64,000 bases of DNA, taken from the NCBI RefSeq assembly GCF_021172045.1, contig NZ_CP087164.1, forward strand, positions 4,960,001 to 5,024,000, read 5' to 3'. The notes beneath the pieces are model-generated. The model did no database searches. It worked only from the letters and a program-made list of their open reading frames with translations, and was not told the DNA's origin. The stretch is from Capillimicrobium parvum (GTDB taxonomy: Bacteria; Actinomycetota; Thermoleophilia; Solirubrobacterales; Solirubrobacteraceae). Positions 35,805 through 44,518 of this stretch are shown in pieces. A program made the translations under genes and the position numbers. Position 1 is the stretch's first letter, and the number at the start of each line of letters is the position of its first letter.

Positions 35805-37595
35805 CTACCGGGCGCTCGCGGCGACGCCGCCGCTGCCGTTCTGCTCGGTCTGCGCGGTGCCCCCCGCGTCGATCTCGACCGGCTGGCCGGCGGTCGCCCC
35901 GCGCGCGCAGCGCACGTGGATGAGCGGCGTCGTCACCGCCATAGCGCGCGAGTCCGCGAGGGCGGCGACCGAGAAGCCGTAGAGGCCCGGCTGCGTCAGG
36001 CGCACGGTGGCACGCGCCGTCGATCCGCTGACCGTCATCGTGACGCGCCGCACCGTCGAGTACCGGCCGTCGCGGCCCTTCTTGGAGATCGTGAGCTGCA
36101 CCTTCTTGCGCGTGGGCCTCAGCGCGGCGCTGACCGTCACGGTCCCGCCCACGCCGACGCGCTTGGCCGACAGGCGCGCGGTCATCGAGGGCACGGCGCT
36201 GACGTTGACGGTCGGCGAGGTGAGGGGCTCGCCGCCGAGGTCGGCGTCGCCGTTCCAGTACGCCCGCAGGCGGGAGTTCTGGCGCACGAGCACGTTGGTG
36301 TGAAACAGGCCGTCCTTGTCGGTGACCGCGTGCGCCGCGGTCGACCAGCGCGTCGCCCCCAGCTTCTGGACGCGCACCTCGGCGTTGGCCATGGGGCCGC
36401 CGTCGACGTCGACGAGCGACCCGGAGACGAGCACGCTCGAGTTCGCCGCGACCTGCGTGGAGGCGGCGTTGATCGTGATCTGCGACGTCGTCTCCGGCGT
36501 CACCGCCACCGGGTAGTCCCTGGCGGCGGCGCGCCGGCGGATCTCCGGCAGCTGCGCGTACAGGGCGCTGCCGGGGCAGCTCGTCTTGTCGCCGTCGCGA
36601 TGGCCGGAGATCCGCTGCAGCGTCACCGTGCGCCCGGAGGGGTAGCGGTTGGAAGCGCCGCCGGCGGACACGACCGCGATCTCGCCCTCCACGGGCGCGC
36701 CGTGGAGCGCCAGCTTCCAGCCGATGAGCTGCGCCATGGCGTTCAGCGCCGGGTCGGTCTGGGCGACGGTCTCGAACGTGCCGATGTTCGAGATGCCGGT
36801 CGACACGGAGTTGTAGCCCTGGGCCTGCGCGCCGATGACCGCCTCGGTCATGCCGCCCGCCCGGCCCTCGAAGATCTGGCCGTACTTGTCGACGAGGAAG
36901 TTGTAGCCGATGTCGTTCCAGCCGTTGCCGCTGATGTGGTACTTCGCGATGGCGAGGACGATGCCGGCGGCGTCCTCCGGCAGGTAGTCGTTCGCGTTGA
37001 CCGTGTGGTGCACGAACGCGAGCTGCACCGAGCCGTACTCCGGCCGGCCGCGCAGGCGCAGGGAGTCGGCGCCCCACTGCGCGCGCGTGATGACCGCCGG
37101 GCCGCCGTCGGTGACCGGCGCGGCCTGGGCGGCGTGGGCGAAGACGCCGCGCGGGCGGTCGGTGCGGACGGTGTGCAGCGTGAGCCCGTCGACGGGATGG
37201 TCGAGGCGCAGCTCGACGGCGTCCGAGCGGCCCGTCCAGACCGGGTCGGTCGCCGAGGCCGGGCCGCTGCCGTCGGGGCCGTGGTCGTGCGCGTGAGCGA
37301 CGGGCAGCCACTCGGTGAAGCGGCCGCCGGGCCGCCGCGCGCGCAGCTCGATGCGGGGGTGCGCGCGGCCGCTCCAGCGCAGGCCGGCGAGGTCGAGGCC
37401 GCCGGGCACGTCGACGGGCCCGATGCGCCGCGCGCGGGGCAAGCCGATCGCGGCGGACGTGGCCGTGGGGCCGCGGCGTGCGCGGGCCAGCGCCTCCGAG
37501 GCGCCGGGCACCGTCTCGAGCCACACGGCCCCGGCGGTCATCAGGCCGAGGCCGAGCAGGCGGCGGCGGGAGAGGTCGTGGGGGGCTGAGGTCAT
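35805..37595 (-). CDS. Tat-exported N-acetylmuramoyl-L-alanine amidase (PGRP/amidase_2 domain)
   Basis: A 596-residue secreted cell-wall protein. It begins with a twin-arginine signal (SRRRLLGLGLMTAGA). The PGRP/amidase_2 domain runs from about 165 to 345: RAQWGAD, the first zinc ligand in AFVHHTVN, a YHI.GNGWNDIGYNFLVDKYG stretch and the last ligands in ISGHRDGDKTSCPG (His and Cys). Such domains cleave the bond between MurNAc and the stem peptide. The C-terminal 240 residues are two or three Ig-like beta domains with ISKKGRDGRYS-type strands. The start ATG 37593-37595 leaves eight residues before the twin arginine. Confidence 0.92.
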   Translation of the reverse strand: MTSAPHDLSRRRLLGLGLMTAGAVWLETVPGASEALARARRGPTATSAAIGLPRARRIGPVDVPGGLDLAGLRWSGRAHPRIELRARRPGGRFTEWLPVAHAHDHGPDGSGPASATDPVWTGRSDAVELRLDHPVDGLTLHTVRTDRPRGVFAHAAQAAPVTDGGPAVITRAQWGADSLRLRGRPEYGSVQLAFVHHTVNANDYLPEDAAGIVLAIAKYHISGNGWNDIGYNFLVDKYGQIFEGRAGGMTEAVIGAQAQGYNSVSTGISNIGTFETVAQTDPALNAMAQLIGWKLALHGAPVEGEIAVVSAGGASNRYPSGRTVTLQRISGHRDGDKTSCPGSALYAQLPEIRRRAAARDYPVAVTPETTSQITINAASTQVAANSSVLVSGSLVDVDGGPMANAEVRVQKLGATRWSTAAHAVTDKDGLFHTNVLVRQNSRLRAYWNGDADLGGEPLTSPTVNVSAVPSMTARLSAKRVGVGGTVTVSAALRPTRKKVQLTISKKGRDGRYSTVRRVTMTVSGSTARATVRLTQPGLYGFSVAALADSRAMAVTTPLIHVRCARGATAGQPVEIDAGGTAQTEQNGSGGVAASAR

Positions 37596-37698
37596 GCCTG
37601 ACTCATGGTGGCCATCGTTGGCTGCGAACACGGCACGACCCCTTGCAGAGCGGTGCGCGCCGATCGAATCCCTTCGCGACGCAGGCTAGAACGCCTGC

Positions 37699-38511
37699 TC
37701 AGCGCACCGTGAAGCTCCAGCTCCCGGTCTCGCTGTGGCCGTCGTCGGCGCGCGCCCGCCAGCTCACCGTGTACCGCCCGGGGGCCAGCGGCCGGGCGAA
37801 TCGCGCGCGCAGCACGGCGTGGTCGGACGGCTGCAGGCCCGAGCGGGCGGGCTTCAGGGCGGTCGGGCCGCGGCTCACCGTGATGAGCCCGGCCACGACG
37901 GCCTCGCCGAAGCGCACCTTGACGGTGCGCACGCGGCCTGCGGTCGAGCCGGGGCGCGGCGTGCGGCTGCGGACGGGCGAGTGCGCCGTCGTCGCGGTCG
38001 GCGGTGCGGCGAGCGAGAGCGTCGGCGCGGGCCGGTCGCTGCCCGGCGCGCCGGTCCACTTGACGACCTCGCCGTCCGAGTACGTCTGGTAGGCCGGGAA
38101 CGCCAGCGTGGAGCCCAGCCGGTCGGGCAACTTCAGCGAGAGCGGGAACTCCTTGAACTGCCCGGGGGCGATGCGGCCCAGCCCGCGGCCCGTGCCGGTG
38201 AAGGTCACCGAGCTGACCCGTTCGGTGATCGGCCCGTCGGCGGTCTGCACAGGGTTGGCCAGCCTGCTCTTCCTGACCGTCACCCGCCAGCGCGCCTGCG
38301 CCGCGTAGGACACGGAGTAGATGCCGTCGGGCAACTCGACGCGGACCTTCGTCGTCGAGGCGTCGTCGCGCTCGTTGGGGACGCGGACGTTGACGACGGT
38401 GAACGCGCCGGCGGTCTGGGCCTTCGGCTGCAGGGTGGCGTGGGCCTGGGCGGCGGCCGCCGGGAGCAGGAGAGCGGTGGCCGCGATGGCCGGGATGGTT
38501 CGCTTGGTCAT
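37699..38511 (-). CDS. YcnI-CopC fusion, periplasmic copper-binding protein
   Basis: A 270-residue exported protein. The signal peptide ends at AAAQA, giving a mature N-terminus that begins with His (HATLQP), the copper ligand of YcnI (DUF1775) proteins. The YcnI domain continues to about 150 with YQTYSDGEVVKWTGAP. After a linker with many Thr/Pro, residues 185-270 form a CopC-like domain (TVKVRFGEAVVAG, RYTVSWRARADDGHSETG). YcnI and CopC are normally separate neighbouring genes. Start ATG 38509-38511. Confidence 0.88.
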   Translation of the reverse strand: MTKRTIPAIAATALLLPAAAAQAHATLQPKAQTAGAFTVVNVRVPNERDDASTTKVRVELPDGIYSVSYAAQARWRVTVRKSRLANPVQTADGPITERVSSVTFTGTGRGLGRIAPGQFKEFPLSLKLPDRLGSTLAFPAYQTYSDGEVVKWTGAPGSDRPAPTLSLAAPPTATTAHSPVRSRTPRPGSTAGRVRTVKVRFGEAVVAGLITVSRGPTALKPARSGLQPSDHAVLRARFARPLAPGRYTVSWRARADDGHSETGSWSFTVR

Positions 38512-38527
38512 GAGGTCCTTTCGGTGA

Positions 38528-39330
38528 TCACACGTGGGTGGCGGAGCGTGCGCGGCGCGCCAGGACGAGTGCGGCGGCCCCGGCGGCGAGACCGAGCGCG
38601 CCCGTCAGCGCGGCGGCGACGAGCACGCTCAACAGACGCCGCCCGAACGCCTCGCCGGCGGGCGAGTCCAGCGTGTCGGCGGGCCACGGCGGCAGGCGGA
38701 TGGATGCTCCGCCGGCGGGCGAGTCGAGCGTGTCGGCGGGCCAGGGCCGCGGGCGAATGGATGCCCCGCCGCCGCCCGCCGCCGCGGCGGCGGCGGCGGC
38801 GGGCCAGCTCCACAGGAGGAACGCCAGGCCGCCCACGACGATCGCGATCGCCGCGAACGCCATCCCCTTGCCGACGTCCAGCGCGGTCGCCGTCACGGGC
38901 CCGGCGTCCGAGCCCGCGAGCAGGTCGGCGACCGTCGCGCCCGCGCCCCCGGCCGCCCGACGGAGAAGGTGCTGCCGCCGCTGACGACGTGGCCGTCGGC
39001 CGAGACGACCCGGTAGGTCGCGGTGTACGTCCCGTCGCCCAGCGACGGCTTCAGGTGGACCGCGATCTGCTCGCCGTGGCCGCCGGGGTGGTAGGCATCG
39101 CCGGCGTCGACGCGCTCGCCGCGCGCGTCGAAGACCCGGACCGCGCCGAAGTTGCCCTCGACCGCCTCGTCGAACCGGAACGCGACGGCGCCGGGAGCGG
39201 CCTGCGCCACGGCACCGCGCTGCGGGGTCACGCCCTCGAGCTGGGCATGGGCGGGCGCGGCCGCGGGCAGCGCCAGCGGCGTCGCCGCGAGGACCGCGCA
39301 GACGGCCGCGAGGCGCCGTGCCACCGTCAC
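38528..39330 (-). pseudogene. CopC-CopD-like copper protein interrupted by a frameshift
   Basis: Starting at GTG 39328-39330 the gene encodes a signal peptide ending APAHA, then a CopC domain (AFRFDEAVEGNFGAV, STFSVGRPG). Frame is lost near 38946-38950, a run of five C; as it stands translation ends at 38893 after a short unrelated tail. Adding one base there restores a continuation GATVADLLAGSDAGPV and a membrane helix AAIAIVVGGLAFLLWSW, as in CopC-CopD fusions. The continuation then has an Ala run, two copies of a 19-residue repeat, one more helix and a stop at 38528, so the CopD part is itself very short. Genuine decay and a sequencing error in the homopolymer are both possible. Confidence 0.72.
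38654..38767. repeat. 57-bp tandem duplication inside the CopD-like region
   Basis: Units 38654-38710 and 38711-38767 differ at a few positions and keep the reading frame, each coding 19 residues around WPADTLDSPAG. An alanine tract (GCC/GGC codons, about 38775-38805) adjoins it. Confidence 0.88.
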
Positions 39331-40022
39331 CACGCCTCCCGTGCCGGGCCGTCCGCGGACGGCGCGCCGCCGCCACCGCGGCGGCGCCGCCGCACCACGA
39401 CGACCACCCCCGCGCCCGCCAGGACGAGCGCGGCGAGGCCGGCGATCGCGCCGGCGGGCGGGCCGCCCCCGGGCTGCGGCGTCCACCACAGCGTCCCCGT
39501 GAGCTGGGCCGGGCGACCGTCGACGGCGATCGGGACCGTCCAGTCGTCGACCTTCGTCTGCTTGGACTCGTGAGTGACCGCCGGCGGCGTCCCCCGGCCC
39601 ATCCAGTGCATCCGGTGGTCGTGCCACTCGAACCGGCCGGTGCCGGACTCCGTACGCTAGTCCGGCGGCAGGCCGCGCTGCACCGCGGCGGGCACGGGCA
39701 CCTCGCCGTCGCGCTCCTGGTTGAGGTAGTAGGCCGCCGAGTTGTGGTTGACCTCGACGGTGCCGTCCGGGCGCAGCCGCGCGTACGGATCGCCGCTGTA
39801 GCCCTGGATGACGATGGTGCGCCCCGAGCGGTTGGTCAGCAGCAGGCGGTCGTCGCGGTTGAGCACCTCGACGGTGACACCGCGGGTGGCCGGCTCCAGC
39901 CCGTGCACGTCGGAGCGGAAGTTCGGATTGCCCTGGTGGGCGAGCGCCGTCGCGGCCGGCAACGTGGATGCGCACGCAGCGGCACCCGCACACGCGGCCG
40001 CGACGACGAGCAGACGGCGCAT
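39327..40022 (-). pseudogene. exported membrane-anchored protein of the copper locus, interrupted by an in-frame TAG
   Basis: ATG at 40020-40022 starts a signal peptide (ending ATALAHQG) and a soluble domain with NFRSDVHGLEPATRGV and YLNQERDGEVPVPAA. TAG at 39657-39659 ends this at 121 residues. The same frame resumes directly: [38 protein letters not shown], one helix and a basic tail, stopping at 39327. The continuous domain logic and unchanged frame indicate one gene of about 231 codons with a nonsense codon. It overlaps the next copper gene (GTGA). Proteins of this layout accompany YcnI/CopC in related genomes as far as I recall; their function is unknown to me. Confidence 0.7.
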
Positions 40023-40059
40023 GGCGCGCCCTCCTCTCGTTCTCGGTCTCTGAACGGGG

Positions 40060-40380
40060 TCAGCCGAGAGCGGGCGGCGGCCACGTCGCCAGCGACGACG
40101 CGAGCAGCAGGCCGCCGCGCGGGACGAGCGCGACGGCGGGATGGGACGGAGCCGCAGGACGGGCGCCCCGGCGGCGCAGGGGAGGCGCGCCGCGGGCGTG
40201 CCGCACCCGCCCGAGCGCCTCCTCGCCGACGTACCGGCCGGCGAGCAGCGGCAGGAGCAGCAGCAGGGCCGGCGCGACCATAGCGAGGCCGTCGCCGATG
40301 CCGGCGAACGCGCCGACGAGCACCCACGCCATCGAGGCGACAGCGAGGCCGAGCAGCAGGCGGCGGTCCCGGCTGGTCAC
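40060..40380 (-). CDS. small membrane protein, unknown
   Basis: About 106 residues with two hydrophobic helices near the start (LLLGLAVASMAWVLVGAF and MVAPALLLLLPLLAG), then a basic stretch RVRHARGAPPLRRR and a Pro-rich tail. I do not recognise a family. GTG 40378-40380 is chosen since the sequence before it (to ATG 40416) is only an Ala-rich head; both are possible. It may belong to the adjacent copper locus. Confidence 0.6.
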   Translation of the reverse strand: MTSRDRRLLLGLAVASMAWVLVGAFAGIGDGLAMVAPALLLLLPLLAGRYVGEEALGRVRHARGAPPLRRRGARPAAPSHPAVALVPRGGLLLASSLATWPPPALG

Positions 40381-40541
40381 GGCCGACACCCTATCCGCGC
40401 CGGCCGCGGCTGCCATCAGCTCGGCCTGCGTGGGGGCCGGCTCAGCCCGCCCGCCGGCGCGAACGGCCGCCCGTCCTCAGGGCACCCTAACAGACCGGGA
40501 CTGGAAATCCTTCAGAGCCGGTAGGGATTACCATTCCCACC

Positions 40542-42323
40542 TTGCACAGCGGCGAACTCATTCTCGTGGCCGGTGCCCTGCTGGCCGGCGGGGTCGCCGC
40601 GTCGTTGCTCGCCCGGAGGGTCCGGCTGCCGGGCCTCGTGCTGTTCCTCGGGCTCGGCATGCTCGTCGGTTCGGACGGGCTCGGCTGGATCAACTTCAAC
40701 GACTACGAGCTCGCCCAGACGATCGGCATCATCGCCCTCGCGCTCATCCTCTACGAGGGCGGGCTGAGCGCGGGGTTCGGCGAGATCCGGCCCGTCCTCA
40801 GGCCCGCGCTGTCCCTGGCCACCGTCGGCACGCTGATCACGGCCCTGATCACGGGCTACGCCGCATCCGAGATCTTCGACCTGCCGCTCCTCGAGGGCCT
40901 GTTGATCGGCGCCGTCCTGTCCTCGACGGACGGCGCGGCGGTCTTCGCCCTGCTGCGCGGATCGACGCTGCGCCGCCGCCTGGCGCGGACGCTCGAGGGC
41001 GAGGCCGGCTTCAACGACCCCGTCGCGGTCCTCCTCGTCCTGGGCTTCATCGAGTGGCTCGAGAACCCGGACTACGGCGTGCTCGACCTCCTCTGGAAGT
41101 TCGTCCAGGAGATGACGATCGGGGGGGTGGTCGGGCTCGCGGTGGGCGTGGGCGCGGTCGCCGTGTTCCGCCGCGCCCGGCTCGAGACCGCCGGCCTGTA
41201 CCCCGTCGCCTCGGTCGCCGCCGCGGCGCTCTCGTACGGCGCGGCGAGCGTCCTGCACGGCTCGGGCTTCCTGGCCGTCTACCTCGCCGGCCTCGTGCTC
41301 GGCACCGGCCAGATCCCGGCGCGCGCCACGATCTCGGCGTTCCACGAGGGGCTCGCATGGGTCGCGCAGATCACGATGTTCCTCACGCTCGGCATCCTCG
41401 TCTTCCCGTCGACGCTGCTGGACTACTGGTGGCAGGGCACGCTGCTCGCGCTGATCATCTGCTTCGTCGCGCGCCCGGTCGCGACGTTCACCTCGACCGC
41501 CTTCCAGGGCTTCTCGGTGCGGGAGCAGACGCTGCTCGGCTGGGCCGGCCTTCGCGGGGCGGTGCCCGTCGTCCTGGCGATCTTCCCGGTCATCGCCAAC
41601 GTGCCGCACGACGACGAGCTGTTCAACATCGTCTTCTTCGCCGTCGTCATCTCGACCATCCTCCAGGGCGTCAGCTTCGTCCCGCTCGCGACGAAGCTGG
41701 GCGTGACGACCGACGAGCCGGCGCTGCCCAAGCCCCTCATGGAGACCGGCACGGTGCGCGCGCTCGGCGCCGAGGTCGTCGAGTACCCGGTCGCCGAGGG
41801 CGACGCGATCGTCGGCCGACGCGTACGCGAGCTCGGGCTGCCGCGCGACTCGCTGCTGAACGTCATCGTCCGCGACGGGCAGGCGCTGCCGCCGCGCGGG
41901 TCGTCGCGCATCGAGGCCGGCGACCGCCTCCACGTGCTGGTCGTCAAGGACGTCGCGAACGAGTTCCAGGCCCTGCTCGAGCGCTGGCGCCACGGGCCGT
42001 TCGACGAGATCCCGCGCCGGCGTCCCGCCATCTACGGCCGCCAGGTCATCTTCTCCACGCGCCCGTGGGACGACGATCTCGGCGATCCGGCGCGGCCCGC
42101 CGCGGTCGCCGGCGTGCCGGTCATCGAGCGCATGCGCACGCGGCGCGACACGCGCGGCGCGCTCGTCGCCCTCGACGACGGCCGCTACGCGGTCACCGGC
42201 CCGTCGCTCGCGGTGGGCTCGGCGTCCGACCTGCAGCGCTACGCCCGCCGGCGCCTGGAGAAGGCGCGCAGCGAAGCGGAGCGCGGCTGGTGGCAGGAGG
42301 TCATCGGCGCGGTGGCGCGGTGA
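40542..42323 (+). CDS. K+/H+ (cation/proton) antiporter with TrkA-C domain
   Basis: A 593-residue CPA-type antiporter of the NhaP2/CvrA group. Twelve hydrophobic segments include ALILYEGGLSAGF, STDGAAVFALLRG and GEAGFNDPVAVLL, the last holding the Asn-Asp transport residues. A cytoplasmic TrkA_C domain follows (about 400-470; VGRRVRELGLPRDSLLNVIVRDG), which senses nucleotides or ions, and a C-terminal 110-residue cytosolic tail. The TTG start at 40542 lacks a clear ribosome site; a leaderless start is possible. It would expel K+ or Na+ in exchange for protons, complementing the Kdp importer encoded further on. Confidence 0.92.
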   Translation: MHSGELILVAGALLAGGVAASLLARRVRLPGLVLFLGLGMLVGSDGLGWINFNDYELAQTIGIIALALILYEGGLSAGFGEIRPVLRPALSLATVGTLITALITGYAASEIFDLPLLEGLLIGAVLSSTDGAAVFALLRGSTLRRRLARTLEGEAGFNDPVAVLLVLGFIEWLENPDYGVLDLLWKFVQEMTIGGVVGLAVGVGAVAVFRRARLETAGLYPVASVAAAALSYGAASVLHGSGFLAVYLAGLVLGTGQIPARATISAFHEGLAWVAQITMFLTLGILVFPSTLLDYWWQGTLLALIICFVARPVATFTSTAFQGFSVREQTLLGWAGLRGAVPVVLAIFPVIANVPHDDELFNIVFFAVVISTILQGVSFVPLATKLGVTTDEPALPKPLMETGTVRALGAEVVEYPVAEGDAIVGRRVRELGLPRDSLLNVIVRDGQALPPRGSSRIEAGDRLHVLVVKDVANEFQALLERWRHGPFDEIPRRRPAIYGRQVIFSTRPWDDDLGDPARPAAVAGVPVIERMRTRRDTRGALVALDDGRYAVTGPSLAVGSASDLQRYARRRLEKARSEAERGWWQEVIGAVAR

Positions 42324-42472
42324 CCGCTTCGCTCCAGGCCTCCCAGCTTCGCTCCCAGAATGCGGAAGGTGACCGCTCCGCTGGTCGGCCACGTCGGTGA
42401 CCGCTTCGCTCCCGGCCTCCCAGCTTCGCTCCCAGAATGCGGAAGGTGACCGCTCCGCTGGTCGGCCACGTC
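42319..42472. repeat. 77-bp direct tandem duplication at the antiporter stop codon
   Basis: Units 42319-42395 and 42396-42472 are identical except for one base. The first unit starts two bases before the antiporter's TGA, so the second carries a copy of the stop. Within each unit the phrases TGACCGCTTCGCTC and TGACCGCTCCGCTGG are themselves similar, pointing to older slippage. The gap ends at the stop of the convergent fur-family gene. Confidence 0.93.
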
Positions 42473-42480
42473 ACATCGGC

Positions 42481-42918
42481 TTATGAAGCGCAGCGGGCGC
42501 ACTCGCCGTGGAGGACGACGTCGTGCTCGCCGACGGTGAACGCCGGCACGCGGTCGGCCAGCCGCGCGATGGTGCGCTCGAGCTCGGGATCCTCGAACGG
42601 CTGGACGGTGCCGCAGGTGTCGCAGACCATGTGATGGTGGTGGTCGCCGCCGGGCAGCGCGGCCTCGTAGCGCGCGGTGCCCTGCCCGACGTCGAGCCGG
42701 CTGACGAGATGCAGCTCGTCGAGCTGCTCGAGCGTCCGGTACACCGACGCGCGGCCCACGGCGCGGCCGTCGGCGCGCAGGCGGTCCTCGATCTCGGCCG
42801 CGGTCATGGCGCAGTGGCCCTTGGCGAGAAGCTCGATCACGGCCCTGCGCGAGGCGCCCCGCCGGTACCCCGCGTCGGTCAGCCGCGCCTCTGCGTGCTC
42901 GATCCACTCAGCGCTCAC
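42481..42918 (-). CDS. zur: Fur-family metalloregulator, probably Zur
   Basis: A 145-residue Fur-fold protein. The winged helix is at 15-80 (TAAEIEDRLRADGRAVGRASVYRTLEQL in part), then the metal sites: HHHHMVCDTCG (His cluster and first CxxC) and the C-terminal CARC. The two CxxC pairs bind structural zinc. Its start overlaps the stop of the zinc permease gene (four bases), so it is part of the znu-like operon; this context rather than the sequence favours Zur over Fur. It would repress the operon when zinc is plentiful. Confidence 0.9.
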   Translation of the reverse strand: MSAEWIEHAEARLTDAGYRRGASRRAVIELLAKGHCAMTAAEIEDRLRADGRAVGRASVYRTLEQLDELHLVSRLDVGQGTARYEAALPGGDHHHHMVCDTCGTVQPFEDPELERTIARLADRVPAFTVGEHDVVLHGECARCAS

Positions 42919-43760
42919 GACGCCCCCGAGGGTAGTGGCCCCACCAGCGCGCCCCGAGCCGCCCGCGCGACGAGCGCGGTGGCCCAGAGCGCGACCGTCA
43001 CGAGCGCGATGGAGGCGCCCGCCGCGGTCCCCGCGTGGTAGCTGAGCAGCAGCCCGCCGAGCCCGCCGGCGACCGCGACGCCGACCGCCACGGCCATCAT
43101 CGCCGGCATCCGATGGGCCACGAGCCGGGCCGTCGCTCCCGGGCCCACGAGGACGGCGACGACGAGCAGGTTGCCGAGGCCCTGCACCGCGACGAGGATC
43201 GCGGCGGCGACGAGGACGAGCAGCGCGGCGTCGACGACGGCCGGGGATGCGCCGAGCGAGCCCGCGGTCGAGCGGTCGAAGCCGACGGCCAGCAGCCGGC
43301 CGTGCAGCAGGCGCAGCGCGACGACCACGGCGATCGCCAGCGCCGCGGCGAGCCGCAGGTCGCCGTCGCTGACGCCGAGCACGTCGCCGAACAGCAGCTC
43401 CCCGAGCCCGGGCGGCGTGGCGCGCGACAGCGCGAGCAGCACGCCGGCCCCGAGCAGCGCCGTCACGACCACCGCGACCGCGTTGTCGCGGCCGATGCCC
43501 GGAACCCGCCCGGCGAGCGCGACCGCCAGCGCGGCGACGACCAGGCCGGCCGCCCCACCGATCAGGATCGGGATGCCGACGAGCGCGGCCGCCACCAGGC
43601 CGGGGAAGAGCGCGTGGGCCAGCGACTCGGTGCCGTACGCGAGCTCGTAGAACACGATCCAGCAGCCGAGCAGGCCGCCGGCGATGCCGAGCAGGACGAC
43701 CTCCAGCGCGGCGCGCTGGACGATCGGGTCCGAGAACGGGTCGGCGAGCCAGTCGATCAT
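42915..43760 (-). CDS. znuB: zinc/manganese ABC importer permease (ZnuB-like)
   Basis: A 281-residue ABC-3 family permease with eight or nine hydrophobic segments. Family elements: CWIVFYELAYGTESLAHALFPG near the start, a SDGDLRLA loop and GNLLVVAVLVGPGATARLVAHRM. ATG at 43758-43760 overlaps the ATPase stop (ATGA). A second permease of the same family is fused to the binding protein upstream, so the importer probably uses a permease heterodimer. Confidence 0.92.
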   Translation of the reverse strand: MIDWLADPFSDPIVQRAALEVVLLGIAGGLLGCWIVFYELAYGTESLAHALFPGLVAAALVGIPILIGGAAGLVVAALAVALAGRVPGIGRDNAVAVVVTALLGAGVLLALSRATPPGLGELLFGDVLGVSDGDLRLAAALAIAVVVALRLLHGRLLAVGFDRSTAGSLGASPAVVDAALLVLVAAAILVAVQGLGNLLVVAVLVGPGATARLVAHRMPAMMAVAVGVAVAGGLGGLLLSYHAGTAAGASIALVTVALWATALVARAARGALVGPLPSGAS

Positions 43761-44518
43761 GCGCGATCGGGCTCGTGGTCGTGATCGTGGTGGTGCGCGG
43801 GCATCACGCCGCGCCCCCCGCCCGGCAGCTCGACGACCTGCGCGCCGTACGTGCGCTCGAGCACGGGCCGCGTGAGCACCTCGTCGGGCGCGCCGAACGC
43901 GATCTGCGCGCGGTTCAGGCAGAGGACGAGGTCCCACGCGCGCGCCTGGTCCACCTCGTGGGTCGAGATCAGGAGGCCGCGCCCGTCGGCGGCGAGTTCG
44001 GCGAGCAGGCCTTCGAGGCGCCGCGAGCTCGGCTCGTCCAGGCCGGTGAACGGCTCGTCGAGCAGCAGCAGGCCGGCGTCCTGCACGAGCGCCCGGGCGA
44101 TCAGCACCCGCTGGCGCTGGCCGCCGGACAGCTCGCCGAAGGTCCGCCGCGCCTCGGCGCCGAGGCCGACCCGCTCGAGGGCCTCGCACGCCGCGCGGCG
44201 ATCGGCGCGGCCGGGGCGCCGCCACCACGGCAGCCGCGCGAGCGTGCCCATGAGCGCGACGTCGAGCGCGCTGACCGGGAAGTCCAGCCGCGAGCGCTCG
44301 GTCTGCGGCACGACGGCGCAGCGGGTCGCGACCGCCAAGCCGCCCCGGACGACGGGCAGCTCGCCGAGCACCGCGCGAAACAGCGTGGTCTTGCCGCCGC
44401 CGTTGGGGCCGAGCAGCCCGACGCGCTCGCCCGCCCGCAGCGTGAAGTCGAGCCCGTCGATGGCGGGCGCGCCGCCGTAGCCGCCGCTGAGATCGCGGGC
44501 GCGGACGAGGACGGTCAC
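43757..44518 (-). CDS. znuC: zinc/manganese ABC importer ATPase (ZnuC-like)
   Basis: A 253-residue ATPase: Walker A GPNGGGKTT, signature LSGGQRQRVLIARAL, Walker B LLLLDEPFTGLD and the switch His in STHEVDQAR. The C-terminus ends in a histidine-aspartate run (HHHDHDHE), a feature of zinc transport components such as ZnuC. GTG 44516-44518 overlaps the fusion gene's stop (GTGA). Confidence 0.93.
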   Translation of the reverse strand: MTVLVRARDLSGGYGGAPAIDGLDFTLRAGERVGLLGPNGGGKTTLFRAVLGELPVVRGGLAVATRCAVVPQTERSRLDFPVSALDVALMGTLARLPWWRRPGRADRRAACEALERVGLGAEARRTFGELSGGQRQRVLIARALVQDAGLLLLDEPFTGLDEPSSRRLEGLLAELAADGRGLLISTHEVDQARAWDLVLCLNRAQIAFGAPDEVLTRPVLERTYGAQVVELPGGGRGVMPAHHHDHDHEPDRA

